A stretch of 64,000 nt of DNA from Morinoia aosen (taxonomy: Eukaryota; Arthropoda; Malacostraca; Amphipoda; Talitridae): NCBI GenBank assembly GCA_030386875.1, contig CM059560.1, forward strand, positions 34,032,183 to 34,096,182, in the 5' to 3' direction. Every line of letters begins with the position of its first letter. The stretch's first letter is position 1. Below are positions 29,071-50,455 of the stretch, one piece after another. The translations under genes were made by a program, and so were the position numbers. The notes under the pieces were generated by a model. The model searched no databases. It worked only from the letters and a program-made list of their open reading frames with translations, and was not told the DNA's origin.

Positions 29071-31596
29071 TATTTTCTAGTGACTAGACTGAAATGAACG
29101 GCAACAAGCTAATTATTCTAAAAGGGAATGCTTAATTCCAGATGATTGATAAAGTATTAAGCGAGCAGATTTTTGTCTAATACCAGTAGTTTTCATTACA
29201 GGGGTTAAGCTGAGTGAATATGCAAATGTGCGGGAAGGAATCATTGCCAAAACTAGACATTTGGCTTCGTTTCATTCACGAGAGGAAGGGGCGAGATACA
29301 TAACAGAAACCGATTTGTTTATAAAAATACTACCATCCCAGCTAGAAGCTACCGTTCTTCATATTGACATGACATAAAAACCTGCCATGAAACATTTCAG
29401 AAGTTTGTGGCATTAACTAGTCCAACTATGATGATAATATTCGACCAATAATTTTTCAAAACGTTACTCAAATTAAATCTATACCCACACTTCTGTGCTC
29501 AATCTAAGCACCCAGGAACCTTGTCATTAATACTAACAGCGCAACCCAGCACAAACCGAGTTTGACGCGCATTGCACTCGTGATATGAGCAACATAATCA
29601 ACTTATAAGTAAAAACGTAGATTAATCCTAATTTCAACATGCATAGATAATCCCTCGCGCATTTAATTATGCAACAAATAGCTGCGTGAGCATCTTAGGG
29701 ATTTGAAGCACATTGTTTTTGCAACTTGACACCTGATTTATGCTTCCAACAATCACGCAACACATCGTTAAAATTAACCCCTCTAATATAGCACGGAACT
29801 TTAGTTCAACCGGACTAACCCCCTTTTAGAATGTTTAAAGAATGTCATTATTAGGCCTCACTTAAAAGACATGAGTCATGCTCCCTACTTAATTATTTTT
29901 ATTATATTCGAGGCATGTTATCTCCTATCAGTTGAGGGATAATTACTGAGTAACTCTGTAAAGTTTAAGTAGCATTAGATGAGCATGAATTTTAGGTCTT
30001 TTTTGTTGTTACATTAGCAAAAAAGAAGAAGCATCTTGAAGAAATGAAACAAGAATTAGGGATAAAAGGTTAAGATACTCATACAGGAGGTCAGTTGTAC
30101 CGTATGCCACGCACCCACCCACTCCCCCCCCCCCCCCCACTACAAAGACAAAGAAGTAGAAATGGAAGGTTTTTTTGGTTCACTACATCTCTAAACCCAC
30201 AGCAAGCCCATGCAACAAATGTCGCTGATTTTACAGTGGTAGTAAGCACGCAAGAGATTCAGTTTCCCCAAGATACTTTGACATTAACTGACACCCTCAG
30301 CATCCCCTATTTAATGAAGCTCGCGAATCCTGCACATTCTCGAACCAATGATGTACCCAAGATACACTGAAAAACTTTCTCCTTCAGCACTCCCACATGG
30401 TGTTTGTTGACTACTTTCTCTTCACGCGACTATAGCAACGAATATTTGTTTCTTCAATGAATTCTTTCACAATCGAACATCTCACCTAATAATACCACTG
30501 GTGTTTATTAATATCTTTAACGTGCGCTTCTTCCGTCCCTCTTTCACGCTCTTACAAGATGCTTAATGACCGTATCTGTGATACGAGTTTCACCCATGCA
30601 TAAGAAAAAAAAAATTATTTTATTCGCGGGTACTATTTGGATGGATATATTTGTTTGTCATCCACATCTGCAAGATTTATTTAAACAAAATATCTAATAC
30701 CCTCATTTAGGACGGGTCGTGTACCATAGTAATTCAATAATGAAGACCAGACTAAGGCCCGGGGGAGCGTCCAAATCCCCTGATGGGAGCAAAACTACCC
30801 ACCCCCTGCGGGAAATTACCTGCACACAGATGCGTAGGACCAGTATCCGTGTGTCCGCGCTCTGCTTATTTGAGTTGCCAAGCAGCCATCCGTTGATATT
30901 GCGTACACATCAACTCACGTTCAATGAGGTGGAACATTTTGGTATTGTTTTCCATCATAGAGCTATTCTTCATTGTACAAGTGTGGCTTCTTTGAGGAAA
31001 GTTTTACGGAGACGCATTATCGAGTTCTGGTCTTTTTAAGCAAGGCCTTGTAGTCTGGTGCCACCTCAGAGGTAAATATTACACTCACTAATGTTGAATA
31101 TTTGACACTTCTCAACAAATACCAAGTTTCCATATAACAATTTTAAAGTGACCTCACCCTATGGCAGCACTTGAGTGACCATCTAAAATTAAGGTAATAA
31201 CTCTGCTTTCATCTAAGCATTAATTTGGTGGACAGCTATTTAAACACGCGAATAATTTTCTGCTCGTCTACACGTGAGGTCATTTCTGAATTTTTCAACG
31301 TTTCAAAGAAATTGCAAATTGAGTCAAGGGAAATCAACCACAAAGCTAGGGTAGTAATAATTTTTCTAAAAAACATTTATGTTATATTCATTTGCGCCTG
31401 ATGCTTAGTAAGAGCCTGTCAATGAAAGAAATTACACTGAATAAATTTAATAAAATTTCGCAAGGTAATAAAAAATTTTCATCGCATGATATTTGTTTTC
31501 TAATTGTATCCCCCTTCAATCTGGGCACGATTGGCAATAGAATAAGAACAAAGACTTACACCTAGGACCTTAAGAAGAAAAAGATGCGCCTCCACC
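29071..31596. other. Spacer between the unknown gene and PSMD14
   Basis: 2.5 kb between two head-to-tail minus-strand genes. It should hold the promoter of the unknown gene (not located) and the PSMD14 3' UTR; a minus-strand ATTAAA at about 31446 is a possible poly(A) signal. A 14-base or longer C run lies at about 30125. A fragment related to the arm of the giant palindrome lies at 30560-30720. Confidence 0.55.
30560..30720 (+). repeat. Fragment related to the giant palindromic element
   Basis: taatgaccgtatctgtgata, cgagtttcacc, a cgggta block, ggatggatat, tttgtttgtcatc and a final acgggtcgtg follow the same order as 35560-35720 and, inverted, 37790-37990. Solo fragment without the hAT-type ends. 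Confidence 0.6.
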
Positions 31597-41559
<9,963 letters not shown>

Positions 41560-42554
41560 CTTTACTGCACACCACAGAAACATTAGTACACATTTCACCA
41601 TTTTAATATGATTCTGCAACACAAGTATTTCAAAACCAACTAAAGTACAACCAAAAATAAATTAGGGCATTATCAAAGCTATCAAAATTACCCATAACTT
41701 TTTATAAAAATAAAATTTCTAAGTACATGTACTAAGAAATTCATAAGCCACAAAAATGAAGACAATATCCTACCGCAATGGAAACAAGCAGAAAATACTC
41801 AAGATTTCAGTTTTTTGCCATTAAGATACTATTTTGTTGTGATAGTTTTGCAAATCAGTGAGACAGCAAATATAGACACTTTGCAAATGTTTTTTCAAGT
41901 CAAAATTTGACTACCTTTGAAAGACATTTTTTTATAGATCAGGTGCATTGATTTATTGAAGCAAATGCACCACTATTACATTGAGTGTTTGTGTATCATT
42001 GTCATGGCAGAAGAAAGCACACATGAGTCGTGGGAAGAGCAAATTTTTGAATGGAACCTGAATGTAAGCCAATGGTAGAAAATATGTTGAGGGCATGCAA
42101 GGAAGCTATGAATGCAAAAGACTATTTGTGTTAGAATTAGAAGACCTGTGGATGACTGGCTTATAATGAATGCTGGAGGTGAAGGGCCAGAGTGGGACTG
42201 TAAGAGGTGGAAAAAGAGATTGAGAGACAAACAGAGTTTGAATTGAACAAGTAGGTGCTTAGCATAAAGTGACAACCTACACTAACCTGGTGTATGAAAA
42301 ACAATGTGAAAGTGTGAGATTTTTTATGATGATAGTTCTGGAAGCCAACTCTTGATTTCTGTGAGGTGTTGAGTGTAAATAGATATCTGTGGAGATGCAA
42401 TGAGAATAATAGATTATGTCTGGAGTGTGATAGGGATGATGCCTGGAGTAAGAGACAGTGCCTAAAATGAGTGGGTCATGTACAATAGGTTGTAGTGATC
42501 CACCATGCCTGAGGGTGGTTTTACGACGTACTGGTTCTCCCAGTGATGCCGTCC

Positions 42555-42690
42555 AATGGTAACTTGTGACAAGGATTAGTGGATCCTGAGACTTGAGTAG
42601 TTTATTGGACAAGTCTGCTGCACAGGCCCTGAATTCTTGCATGAATATTATGAATATTGCTGGAAGAATTGTAGGCAGTTACAAAAGCCC
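42555..42690 (+). repeat. Direct repeat, copy A
   Basis: aacttgtgacaaggattagt, gtttattggacaagtctg, gaatattgctg and acaaaagcccc recur in the same order at 43803-43957. Confidence 0.7.
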
Positions 42691-42844
42691 CGGTAAATGT
42701 TGAGGGCAACACACTTTTTGATTTTTGAATTTTTGTTTCCTTTTATGCGTTAATTACATCAAAATAAACAACTTTTCTTCCATGCACTTTCCGTCACAAA
42801 TGAGTATTTAATGAGTTATAGCAATAACGTAAAAAATAATTAAT

Positions 42845-42920
42845 CTAACCCAATCCAAACCAACCTAACGTAACCTAATGTAACCTAACCAAACCTTATG
42901 TAACCTAACCTAACCTATCA
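42845..42920 (-). repeat. Degenerate TAACC (TTAGG-type) array
   Basis: Irregular taacctaacgtaacctaatg / taacctaacctaacctatc stretch, the best telomere-like run in the window. Only the last three units are perfect. Confidence 0.5.
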
Positions 42921-43422
42921 CTTGCGCGCATTCAAGCCGGCGGGACAGTCTTCCTTTCCGAATGCTCCAATTTTTCCCGCTCAAAATACTGGAATTGCAA
43001 TAATTAACCTACCCCTATAAATCATTTAATACTGCCGTCCAAATAAATTACGCTATTTTACAACGAAAGCCTTTTTTAAACGACTCCCAATCCGCTTTTC
43101 CTTTGCAAATAGTTTAGAAATTTGATTTATTTTTATTAAGTTTTCCTTCCTTTTAAGTTTTATTGTTTTCTTGGAATTGTCAATATGTAAATATTATATT
43201 TTTTTATCCAGAGAATTTTGTTGAGAATGACTGAGTCAAAACATTTCATTTTACCAGTAAAGCTTTTAATATAAACTGCTAAGTTTCAAAGCCTTATTCC
43301 TCGCTATTATTTTCATTTAACACTAATTCGCAATGGAAAGTGCATAAAAGAAAAGTTTGTTTATTTTGATATAATTAGCACAATACAGGCAACAAAAATT
43401 TGAAAATCAAAAAGTGTGTTGT

Positions 43423-43748
43423 TAGGGTGGCCAGTACTACTAGGAAAGATATTTTCACAGAATTTTCTTGACAGGACCCCCTAAAAAGGTGAGGTTGATA
43501 GAAAAAATGATACTGGTAAAGTTTCAGACCATTTGAACATCGTTAACCCGTGCCCCAACGGCCTCAAAGTTCTGAAAAATGGCATTTTTCGCGATTTTTC
43601 AGAACTTTTCTTTTGGAGCACGGGTTAACGATGTTCAAATGGTCTGAAACTTTACCAGTATCATTTTTTCTATCAACCTCACCTTTTTAGGGGGTCCCGT
43701 CAAGAAAATTCTGTGAAAAAAACTACCCTATGAGTACTGGCCACCCTA
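43423..43748. mobile_element. Nested hAT-like foldback, 326 bp
   Basis: Ends TAGGGTGGCCAGTACT / AGTACTGGCCACCCTA, with long near-perfect arms (ccatttgaacatcgttaacc and complement) meeting at a short gttctgaaaaatgg hairpin. Flanks gtgtgttg and gtatgttg suggest an 8-bp target duplication with one change. Confidence 0.7.
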
Positions 43749-43802
43749 GTATGTTGTCCTCAACATATACCAAGGCCCCAACCCCAAAGAAGAATTTTAT
43801 CA

Positions 43803-43957
43803 AATGGCAGCTTGTGACAAGGATTGGTAGATTCCGGGTAGTTTATTGGACAAGTCTGACACATAAGTATTGGACAATTTTGGACAGGTCTGGGCCTGGC
43901 TGAATTTTTGTATGACTATTTTGAGTATTGCTGAGAAAATTCTAGGCCATGACAAAG
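43803..43957 (+). repeat. Direct repeat, copy B
   Basis: Second copy of the block at 42555-42690: gcttgtgacaaggattggta, gtttattggacaagtctg, gagtattgctgag, acaaaggcccc. Confidence 0.7.
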
Positions 43958-44759
43958 GCCCCAACACTATTGGCCCTCACTTTCAAGTTCAAGACCAAGC
44001 AAGAAATTGTGTCAATATGTAGTTTAAGCCTTTCATGGAAATTAAAATTCTATTCCAAAGAGTCACTGAAGGAACACATTTTAAAAATGTTTTACGCGAA
44101 TGACATTCTGCTCGCTGATGCGTTATTATTGAGTAATTCAACTTTGAAATTTTAGTGTTCCATAGCAGTTCCAATCAGTTGCGTGCCTGAGCTGTTGGAG
44201 TACGTTTGGGTACTTTGTAATTTATTATTAGCAGACCCCAAAAGCCTGTACCCACTTCTAGGATCTTCTAGTTAATAACACAATAAAATAAGTGTTATCA
44301 CTCAAAAATATTAGCAGGACTGGGGTAGTGAATATGGTAAATGTTAAGGAGAGGACAATAATTGAGTTTCCAATTTTCAGTGCCTAAACATAGCTAATTA
44401 GATCTAAATAAACAATTTTTCTTCTATGCACTTTCGGTCGCAAATGAGTATTCAACGAGTTATAGTGGTAAATTATTTACCGCAACTCTGGTGTTTGAAG
44501 CAGAAAGAAGTTGTCCGGAGCTGAAGACTGCAATGGACTCTTCCTTCCAATGTGCTTGAATGCTTAAGCGCAAAGACAAAAGTTGACATACCGCTATAAC
44601 TTGTTATTTTAAGGTGATAACCTTTACATACATATACCAGGCTTATCCTCCCTATGGGAGGGTAGCCGACAGCAGGCCACAATCATTAATACCTTTACTG
44701 GGTTATTAACTAAAAAATCCTAGAAGTGGGTTCAGACTCGGCAAGCTCAGCGGGGTGAG

Positions 44760-44793
44760 CTAATAATAAATTATTATTATTATTATTATTATA
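44760..44793 (+). repeat. ATT microsatellite
   Basis: A run of about eight att units (aataataaattattatt... ) at the edge of SINE-like copy 12. Confidence 0.85.
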
Positions 44794-44799
44794 TAAGAA

Positions 44800-45117
44800 A
44801 GTTTTAGTCTCCCTTAATTGCATGACAAAGATGTTCTAAGAGAGGAACGCATCATTTAGTATGGAGTTGAGAGAATGCAGAATCTATGCACAAGGTGCAC
44901 AGAAACAGGAAGCTAAGAAAGAAGTTCATGAAACAAAAAAAAGTTGAAGAAGAAAGTAGTAGGTGCTGAAAAACAGGACAGCAGTGAACTGAAAAAAGAT
45001 GGTTTGTAACAAAACAAAAACCTATTCTATTTCAACAAAAGGAAGCCTACCTAACCTATAGAGCAGGCCCTAACATAGTCCCCCTGGGAGCGCTAATTCC
45101 CATAGATACAAATAGAG
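44800..45117 (-). repeat. SINE-like repeat, copy 12
   Basis: Complement of the family: gaggaacgcatcatttagta, ttcatgaaacaaaaaaaagt, aggtgctgaaaaacaggaca, and cccctgggagcgctaattcc at the far end. Confidence 0.75.
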
Positions 45118-45954
45118 GAGTAATAATAAATTACAAAGCACTCAAACGTACTCTAACAGCTCAATCGTATAAAAAATAAAACCTGTCGCTCTAACTCATA
45201 AAATACTCATTAGCCGCAAAAAAATTTAAAGAAGAAAAGTGGTTTATTTTGACGTTATTACCACGATTTAAGCAATAAAAATTCAAAAATTGATACGTAG
45301 CTGTTTATTCGATTGCATTTGTCATAAAAGACGAAATTTAACATAGGCCTACCGCTTATGACTTGTAAAATACTCATATTTGACAAAAAGTGCATAGATG
45401 AATATTTGTTTATTTTGGGTCAATGTCGGGTTTAATGCAATCACAAAAATCAATAATTCCGTTCCGAAGAATCACTAAAGAAACATATTTAAAAATGTTT
45501 TACATGAACGACATCATGCTTGCTTCCGTTCCGATTCTTTGGAACGGAATTCTTAATTTCTGTGATTGCATTAAACCCATCATCAACCTTATTTCAATCT
45601 AATTAACTATGAATAGGCACCAAAAAATGAAAAGTAATTACTGACCATCGCTGCATATTTACCATAATAAATTCCACAGTACCCAAACGTACTCTAACAG
45701 CTCAAGCGCAAAACTGACTAACTGCTTTGGAAAACAAAAATTTCAAAGTTGAATAACTTGAAAATAACGCATCAACAAGCAGAATGTCATTCGTGTAAAA
45801 CTTTTTGAAATATGCTTCTTTAGTAATTCTTTGGAATGGAATTTTTAATTTCCGTGAGAGGCTTAAACTGTATATTAACCAAAAATTGGTCAATATTTAC
45901 TTTAATGTTATCAACGACTTTCATAATTTCGTAGCTATAGATAGGTAATATAGT

Positions 45955-47200
45955 CAATTTCAAGACGTTTTACATGAATGACAATGTGCCCGGAAATGCT
46001 TAGTTTTTGAGTTAATTAAGTTTGCAGTTATACAAACGGCGCTCCTGAATGGCCTTTTTTGCGCAAAAACAGTCATTGTTTTCGCAATGAAAACGGAAGC
46101 TAACCCCCTATTACAAACGTAAAGAGGTTGGGTTGTGAGGGGTAGGCACTGTTCTTTTAGTGAAAATTATAAATAAAGGTTTCTAGTGATGTTTGTTTAC
46201 ATCGACTCGAAGATGGCTGCCGCCATCTTCGGTCAATGTGAAGTTTAATGCAATCACAGAAATTAATAATTATATTCCAAACAATCACTAAAGGAACGTA
46301 TTTAAGAACGTTTTACAGGAACGAAATTCTGCTCGCTGATGCTTTATTTTCGAATTATTGAACTTTGAAGTTGGCCTTCCCGCGCCAAAGGAAGCGAGCA
46401 TAATTTAATTAAAAACGGAAGCTAACCCCCTTTTACAAACGTAAAGAGGTTGGGTCGTGAGGGGGAGGCACAGTTCTTCTAGTGAAAATTATAAATAAAG
46501 CTTCTAACCCACCCATTAGGGTGACGACCGCAATCTTGTTTACATCGGGTCTAACATGGCGACCACTATGGGCGCCGCCATCTTGGACCCGATGTCAACA
46601 AGATTGCGGTCGTCACCCTAATGGGTGGGTTAGAAGCTTTATTTATAATTTTCACTAGAAGAACTGTGCCTCCCTCTCACGACCCAACCTCTTTACATTT
46701 GTAATAGCTTCCGTTATTAATTAAATTCCGTTTCACGCGCTCGCTTCCTTTGGCGCCAAGGCCAACTTCAAAGCTCAATTATTCGAAAATAACGCATCAG
46801 CGAGCAGAACGTCATTCTTGTAAAACGTTCTTAAATGGGTTTCTATAGTGATTCCTAAGATCGGAATTCTTATTTTCCGTGATTGCATTAAACTTCACAT
46901 TGACCCCATCTTTAGTACCGGTTGGCACAATGGCGGCAGCCACCTTGGCGTCAATGTAAACAAACGTCTCTAGAAACCTTTATTTATAATTTTCACTAAA
47001 AGAACTGTGCCTACCCCTCACGACCCAACCTCTTTACATTTGTAATAGGGGGTTAGCTTCTGTTATTAATTAAATTACGCTAGCTGTGCGCGCTTCCTTG
47101 GCGCGCACAAGCCAGCTTCAAAGTTGAATAATTCGAAAATAACGCATCACCGGGCAGAATGTCATTCATGTAAAACATTCTTAAATGTGTTCCTTTTTTG
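45955..47200. repeat. 1.25-kb palindrome
   Basis: Centred near 46578. Inner arms (cttctaacccacccattagg, gtgacgaccgcaatcttg) are essentially perfect. Outer arms (agctaaccccctattacaaa, gtaaagaggttgggt, agtgaaaattataaataaag, gttttacatgaatgaca) pair with more mismatches. No ORF. Its modules recur at 43.96-45.9 kb, so this is a foldback family. Confidence 0.85.
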
Positions 47201-48220
47201 ATTCTTTGCAACAAAATTATGAAAATCGTTGACAACATTAAAGTAAATATTGACCAAATTGTTTACAAGAGTTACCTTAACTATGACAATATTTAAATTA
47301 CTTTAAAAGATACTACATCAATGCACTTTTCAGAAAGTGAGATCTAGAAGCAGCCATTAAATCAGATAAGTTTTTAGCTGCTTGTAACTTTTACTCAAGA
47401 GAATGAAGATATTTTTCATGACAATTTAAAATATATACAAACTCCAAAACATTAGTACTTATTAACAGATACCATTTATAATTTTTACACTATCCGACTG
47501 ACAAGTTGCCTTACTAGATTGATTTATGTAATCATTAAATTTTGTAAAAAGTCAGCTTCAGCAACTCCCACTGTCTTCAATTCAAAACTTGAATACGTAT
47601 TTCTACCATAAAAAATAACTTTTACCTTTGAAAACTTACATAATGTATTTATTAGGGATATCCTCAATTAGTTCCACAGTTGAACTTTTCTACGTAGATC
47701 CAAACAGTCGCAAGAGACACCTAAACTTCACAGGAATGACTGGCAAGCCAGCGAGTCAACAACACAACTGACTACTGGAATTGCGATATGGCGGACTCCC
47801 AATGTTTATAAAAGAGGGTCATAGAAAGAACAAAATTAGTTTAAGATGTGTTGACAAATAGAAAAAAATAGTTTATTACAAAAAATTGTACAAATTTTAG
47901 CAAATTGAACCAAAAAAAGATTTAAAATATAGAGATATTTATGTAAATCGAAGAAAATACCCTACCTCAATATCCCTAGGAGCTGCAATAGAATTGGTGA
48001 GCTGAGTAAATTGGAAGGGGGATATGGAACGGCTGAATCAGTGATGAAATAAGTAAGCATAGGAGGATGTTTTATTCCAACCAAGCCTGATATATTTCGT
48101 ACATTGGTTTTCTAAAGCCCTATAACTAACACCAGGACACACTCAATAGTAGGGAATCCTGTTAGGGCATTATGAGCGCGGTGAACTTGTGGTGATCTCA
48201 GCAGCCATTCGCATCGAGTG

Positions 48221-48480
48221 GCCAGCCGCCACCTCACGACACTACCGCACAAGCTTCGAGCGACCAGCCGCCACCTCACGCGATGGTGTCACCTCACGCA
48301 ACGGCAGGCTTCGAGGAGCAATCCCACGGAACGGCGAGCTTCAAGGCGCCACTCCACACAACGTCGGGCTTCGAAGCGCCACCCCACGCAACAACGAGCT
48401 TCAAGAAGCCACCGCACGAAACGGCAGGCTTTGAGGTACCATCCCACACAATAGCGGACGTCAAGACACCAACTGACCAC
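48221..48480 (+). repeat. 30-bp GC-rich minisatellite
   Basis: About eight units of a ccacgcaacgrcgrgcttc-type repeat with arag spacing. The 30-bp period is divisible by three, so several frames stay open. Those open frames are a by-product. Confidence 0.8.
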
Positions 48481-48528
48481 CACCCGTGGGGACGCGAGCT
48501 GTGTGCGCTACAGCACTCACCAGGCCCT

Positions 48529-48570
48529 ATATAACGGGGCGCAGTAGAAGCTCGGCCAGTCTTCTCATCG
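48529..48570 (+). promoter_or_regulatory. TATA-like core promoter after the minisatellite
   Basis: ccctatataacggggcgcag gives a strong TATA box, and ccagtcttc about 25-30 bases on is initiator-like. This layout is typical of LTR promoters, but no LTR ends could be defined. Confidence 0.35.
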
Positions 48571-48664
48571 TGGCTCCGATCTTCACAACACGCACCGAAT
48601 ACGCTCAGCTAGTTATAGCCTCAACTGCCTCTACCGCCACTTCGTACTCAATACTTAAGCTCAT

Positions 48665-50455
48665 TTTACACCTACGGTGTGGAGCGACGGTATGGAGCGA
48701 CGGTGGACTTGCTATAGCTCCGCCCACGAGAGGACTGAGCGTCAGTGCACACCGACTTGCTTTTACATTGCCGCTCAACACAACGCTCCTTCCCGAGAGA
48801 CAGAAATCGCCACGCAGGGCTCTTCATCCTGTGTTTTCCACCGAGATCTTGTTTTTTCGATCCCTCCTGGGTTGCTAGGTTTAATTAATTTTTGATCTAT
48901 TGCTAAATATATTTTTTTCAAGTCAGACAGTAACTTCATCATTAACTGAAGTAAATTTAATAATGCAGTTAAGAATTATTGTTTCAACACCGTATGCAAT
49001 GAATATCTGATTCAAAGCCACGCCTATCGGATGGGGTAGAACGTGTTCAATCTGTTTCTCGACCTTAAAAACGCGTAATGAACGAGTATCTTACGAAATA
49101 CGAACTTGCAAGCCCGCCCAAGCCAGGGATAGCCGTCGCTCCACTTCTGTTTCTCCGATTTGCTTGGCACGTTGCAGTGAGGTGACGCACATTTTGATCG
49201 TAAAACTGGTTGTGCATTCTTTTAAATGAATGCCTAAACATTAATTATTTTAAACATTCAAATTTTCATATTTTTGCCGTACTAGTATTCAAAATGGCTA
49301 GCCCTTCGAAAACGATGCCTAAAAAGTGGTAAATGCAATCTTTCAAAGAAGAATGGTTAATGGAAAGAATGAAAAACCTGTCACGGTTGGAAGCCTAAGC
49401 CGAAATTGGCACGAGATGTCATCAAGAGAGCATGTCACCAGCGTAATGAAAAGCGCCTTGCACAACAGAAAAGTCGACTTAATATTTAAATTTGCGCTGA
49501 AGAAAAAAATTAGGATGAAATACAGGAATAAAATCAGCATTACCATCATTGTTTCTACTGACGTATGTTAACTTTTACTTATTTCTTATTAAAGCTACAC
49601 TTCTCCATTTATTTTTAACGAATCTAGGTTTTATCATGTTCAATCTAGGTTTATCTAAACATATTCAGTGTGAGCCCTGATCGTCAGTATTGCTCTTGCA
49701 CTACTGACAGAATACTTGGCAGAGCAATTTGCAGAATATTTACAGAATATTTTGCAGAAGTAAAAAGCTAATATTCTAAAAAACTTTAATACTACCCAAT
49801 TACCTTCAAAAACACTAATAAAAGAAAGAAAAAATAAATACCAACTACTAATTTGTAGGTGTATTTTTTTACTTCTCCTTTAATTTCAATAATCTTCTAA
49901 TGACAACTGCCGAATGTTTTTCGTTTACTTGAAGTACTTTTCCTAAGAGCCATGCACACTGTACAATTTTAATTGCACTGTAATTAATTTTACGTTCACA
50001 TACGCCGTGTATGCTTCTTTGATTTTTTGAATAGTGAGAGCTGTTTCCTATCTTGGCCTATCAGTGTTTGAATTTTCATTTTAACCATTAAAATATTATA
50101 ATTGTGGAAGTGAGATGCTATACTTTTAAAAGCATCTTCTCCGGACGCTCTGTTTTTATACTCTGCGAGCTTAACGTTCCATAAACATGGAAATTCTTTA
50201 CATTTTTCGATAGGAGTTTTAATTTCTTCTTTGCTCCATAATATGCAAGCCATGACTACACATGCTCTCTATGGTCTCAAGAGAAACTGAATGCTGTTGA
50301 CCGGCAGTGCACACCGCTAATATTTAGCATGCAGAATATTGCCGCTCCTTACCGAGAGCGTGGCAATAAGGGTCATTTTGCTCTGCTGTGGGCGGAGCTT
50401 ATTTGGCTGGCGGGATGGAGCGACGGTGTGGAGCGCGAAGACACCGTCAGTGTAA
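48665..50455. mobile_element. Degenerate TIR element, about 1.8 kb
   Basis: Left TTTTACACCTACGGTGTGGA and the inverted right end TTTTACACTGACGGTGT, both followed by a ggagcgacgg block and further in by agctccgccca. The interior at 49290-49560 holds a broken ORF (MASPSKTMPKKW stop; QSFKEEWLMERMKNLSRLEA) of transposon-like look. Superfamily unassigned, no clear target duplication. Confidence 0.5.

Larger units (their letters stand above)
42698..43765. mobile_element. TIR element TGTTGAGG..., carrying a nested foldback
   Basis: The left end tgttgagggcaacacac (then tttttgatttttg) has its inverted partner split: the inner part lies at about 43388-43420 and the outer part ttgtcctcaaca at 43754-43765. 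Restoring the inner part requires removing 43423-43748. It also contains a degenerate TAACC array. Confidence 0.65.
43960..45170. repeat. Inverted-repeat block with SINE-like insertion
   Basis: gagctgttggagtacgtttg followed by gtactttgtaatttattatt at 44188 has its complement at 45121-45165, and cccacttctaggat at 44257 pairs with 44710-44735. SINE-like copy 12 separates the arms. Includes gactgaaggaacacatttta, a module found again at 46-47 kb. Confidence 0.6.

Noticed and set aside
47690..47815. Possible PSMD14 5' UTR exon or promoter on the minus strand (tcagttg initiator-like, atggcgg)
   Set aside because: No donor or downstream promoter element could be fixed; too speculative to list as a feature.
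48189..48534. Several overlapping open frames of 64-83 aa over the minisatellite
   Set aside because: The 30-bp period keeps frames open by itself; the peptides are low-complexity and differ in each frame.
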